Below, in pieces: positions 4,911-5,045 of a stretch of 5,045 bases of DNA. Location: NCBI GenBank assembly GCA_005239945.1, contig SBAY01000091.1, positions 1 to 5,045 of the forward strand, written 5' to 3'. The position numbers and the translations under genes were made by a program. The stretch is from Nitrospira sp. GTDB taxonomy: Bacteria > UBA9089 > CG2-30-40-21 > SBAY01. Under the pieces are notes generated by a model that ran no database searches, was not told where the DNA came from, and saw only the letters and a list, made by a program, of their open reading frames with translations. The stretch's first letter is position 1. Each line of letters opens with the position of its first letter.

Positions 4911-4949
4911 ATGAGTGTGCCGAGCAAGTTTATTAGTTCTTATCAGTGA
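4911..4949 (+). CDS. 12-codon ORF before the intron: leader peptide or remnant of an interrupted gene
   Basis: ATG at 4911 is preceded by a strong ribosome binding site (GAAAGGAAGGTGAT, 4891-4904) and a good promoter. It encodes MSVPSKFISSYQ and stops at TGA 4947-4949. The first base of the group II intron (GTGCG, 4950) follows immediately. With an in-frame stop in the exon, splicing could not extend this frame. Either it is a complete short peptide, or the TGA arose with or after intron insertion in a decayed gene. I do not recognise the peptide. Expression signals are convincing; the peptide's own function is not known. Confidence 0.4.
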   Translation: MSVPSKFISSYQ

Positions 4950-5045
4950 GTGCGCCAAGAAAAGCTTTTCAGGTTAAGCTGGTGAAAGTCCAGCCTACTC
5001 AAAGATTAGCCATCAGGGTAGTGCCGAGTCTTGCGGGGAAGCAGG
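4950..5045 (+). mobile_element. Group II intron, 5' end (domain I start), cut by the window edge
   Basis: The sequence begins with the bacterial group II consensus 5' end GTGCG and continues with elements typical of domain I. These are GGTTAAGCTGGTGAAAGTCC, with a GCTGG/CCAGC hairpin at 4978-4982 and 4990-4994, then GATTAGCCATC and GTGCCGAGTCTTGCGG. Group II introns are self-splicing ribozymes that retrohome using an intron-encoded reverse transcriptase/maturase. Only the first 96 nt are visible, so the class, the maturase and the 3' end are outside the window. A palindrome, GAAAAGCTTTTC, lies at 4959-4970. A cobalamin riboswitch was considered for the GGTGAAAGTCC part but its other conserved boxes are absent. 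Confidence 0.85.

Noticed and set aside
4915..4982. Alternative frame from GTG 4915 running through the intron junction
   Set aside because: Poorer ribosome binding site spacing than ATG 4911, and the frame ends at a TAA shortly inside the intron RNA.
4971..5045. Cobalamin riboswitch (GGTGAAAGTCC resembles part of its box)
   Set aside because: The remaining conserved boxes are not present, while the GTGCG start and GTGCCGAGTCTTGCGG fit group II intron domain I.

Overview
The window is about 5 kb of AT-rich bacterial chromosome. The organism looks like an uncultivated Gram-negative-type lineage. It has a System II cytochrome c assembly protein, a type IV pilin/type II pseudopilin, an HD-GYP signalling protein, a FlgM-like protein, a CCA-encoding tRNA-Leu and a group II intron, and its gene junctions carry imperfect palindromic repeats. 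The sequence alone does not fix the phylum.

Left block, + strand (1-2030): the 3' end of an unidentified gene overlaps the start of a precorrin-2 dehydrogenase/sirohydrochlorin ferrochelatase-type gene (siroheme branch of tetrapyrrole synthesis). A CcsA/ResC/HemX-type membrane protein with a WWD motif follows, then a small protein whose C-terminal half resembles the anti-sigma factor FlgM. All are on the same strand and closely spaced. The first two recognisable genes share the haem/tetrapyrrole theme; the third does not.

Middle block, - strand (2075-3906): a GAF + HD-GYP protein, probably a cyclic-di-GMP phosphodiesterase, lies downstream of a GspG/PilA-like pilin. It converges on the left block across a 66-nt palindrome that contributes to the stop codons of both converging genes.

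Right block (4035-5045): tRNA-Leu(GAG) and an unrecognised 138-aa protein lie on the - strand. The protein gene sits between two direct-oriented copies of a ~100-nt purine/pyrimidine-asymmetric palindrome. A perfect-consensus sigma70 promoter (TTGACA-17-TATAAT) reads leftward into the right-hand copy. Back to back with it, a second good promoter (TTGCAA-17-TATAAT) reads rightward through a strong ribosome binding site and a 12-codon ORF. The 5' end of a group II intron begins directly after the TGA of that ORF and runs off the window.

The most unusual theme is the palindromes. At least three sequence families occupy the gene junctions, touch stop codons, and in two cases begin almost exactly at a predicted transcription start, so the mRNAs would carry long 5' hairpins. 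No complete novel system is visible. The best leads are the intron/leader-ORF junction, the repeat-flanked orphan gene and the palindrome placement.
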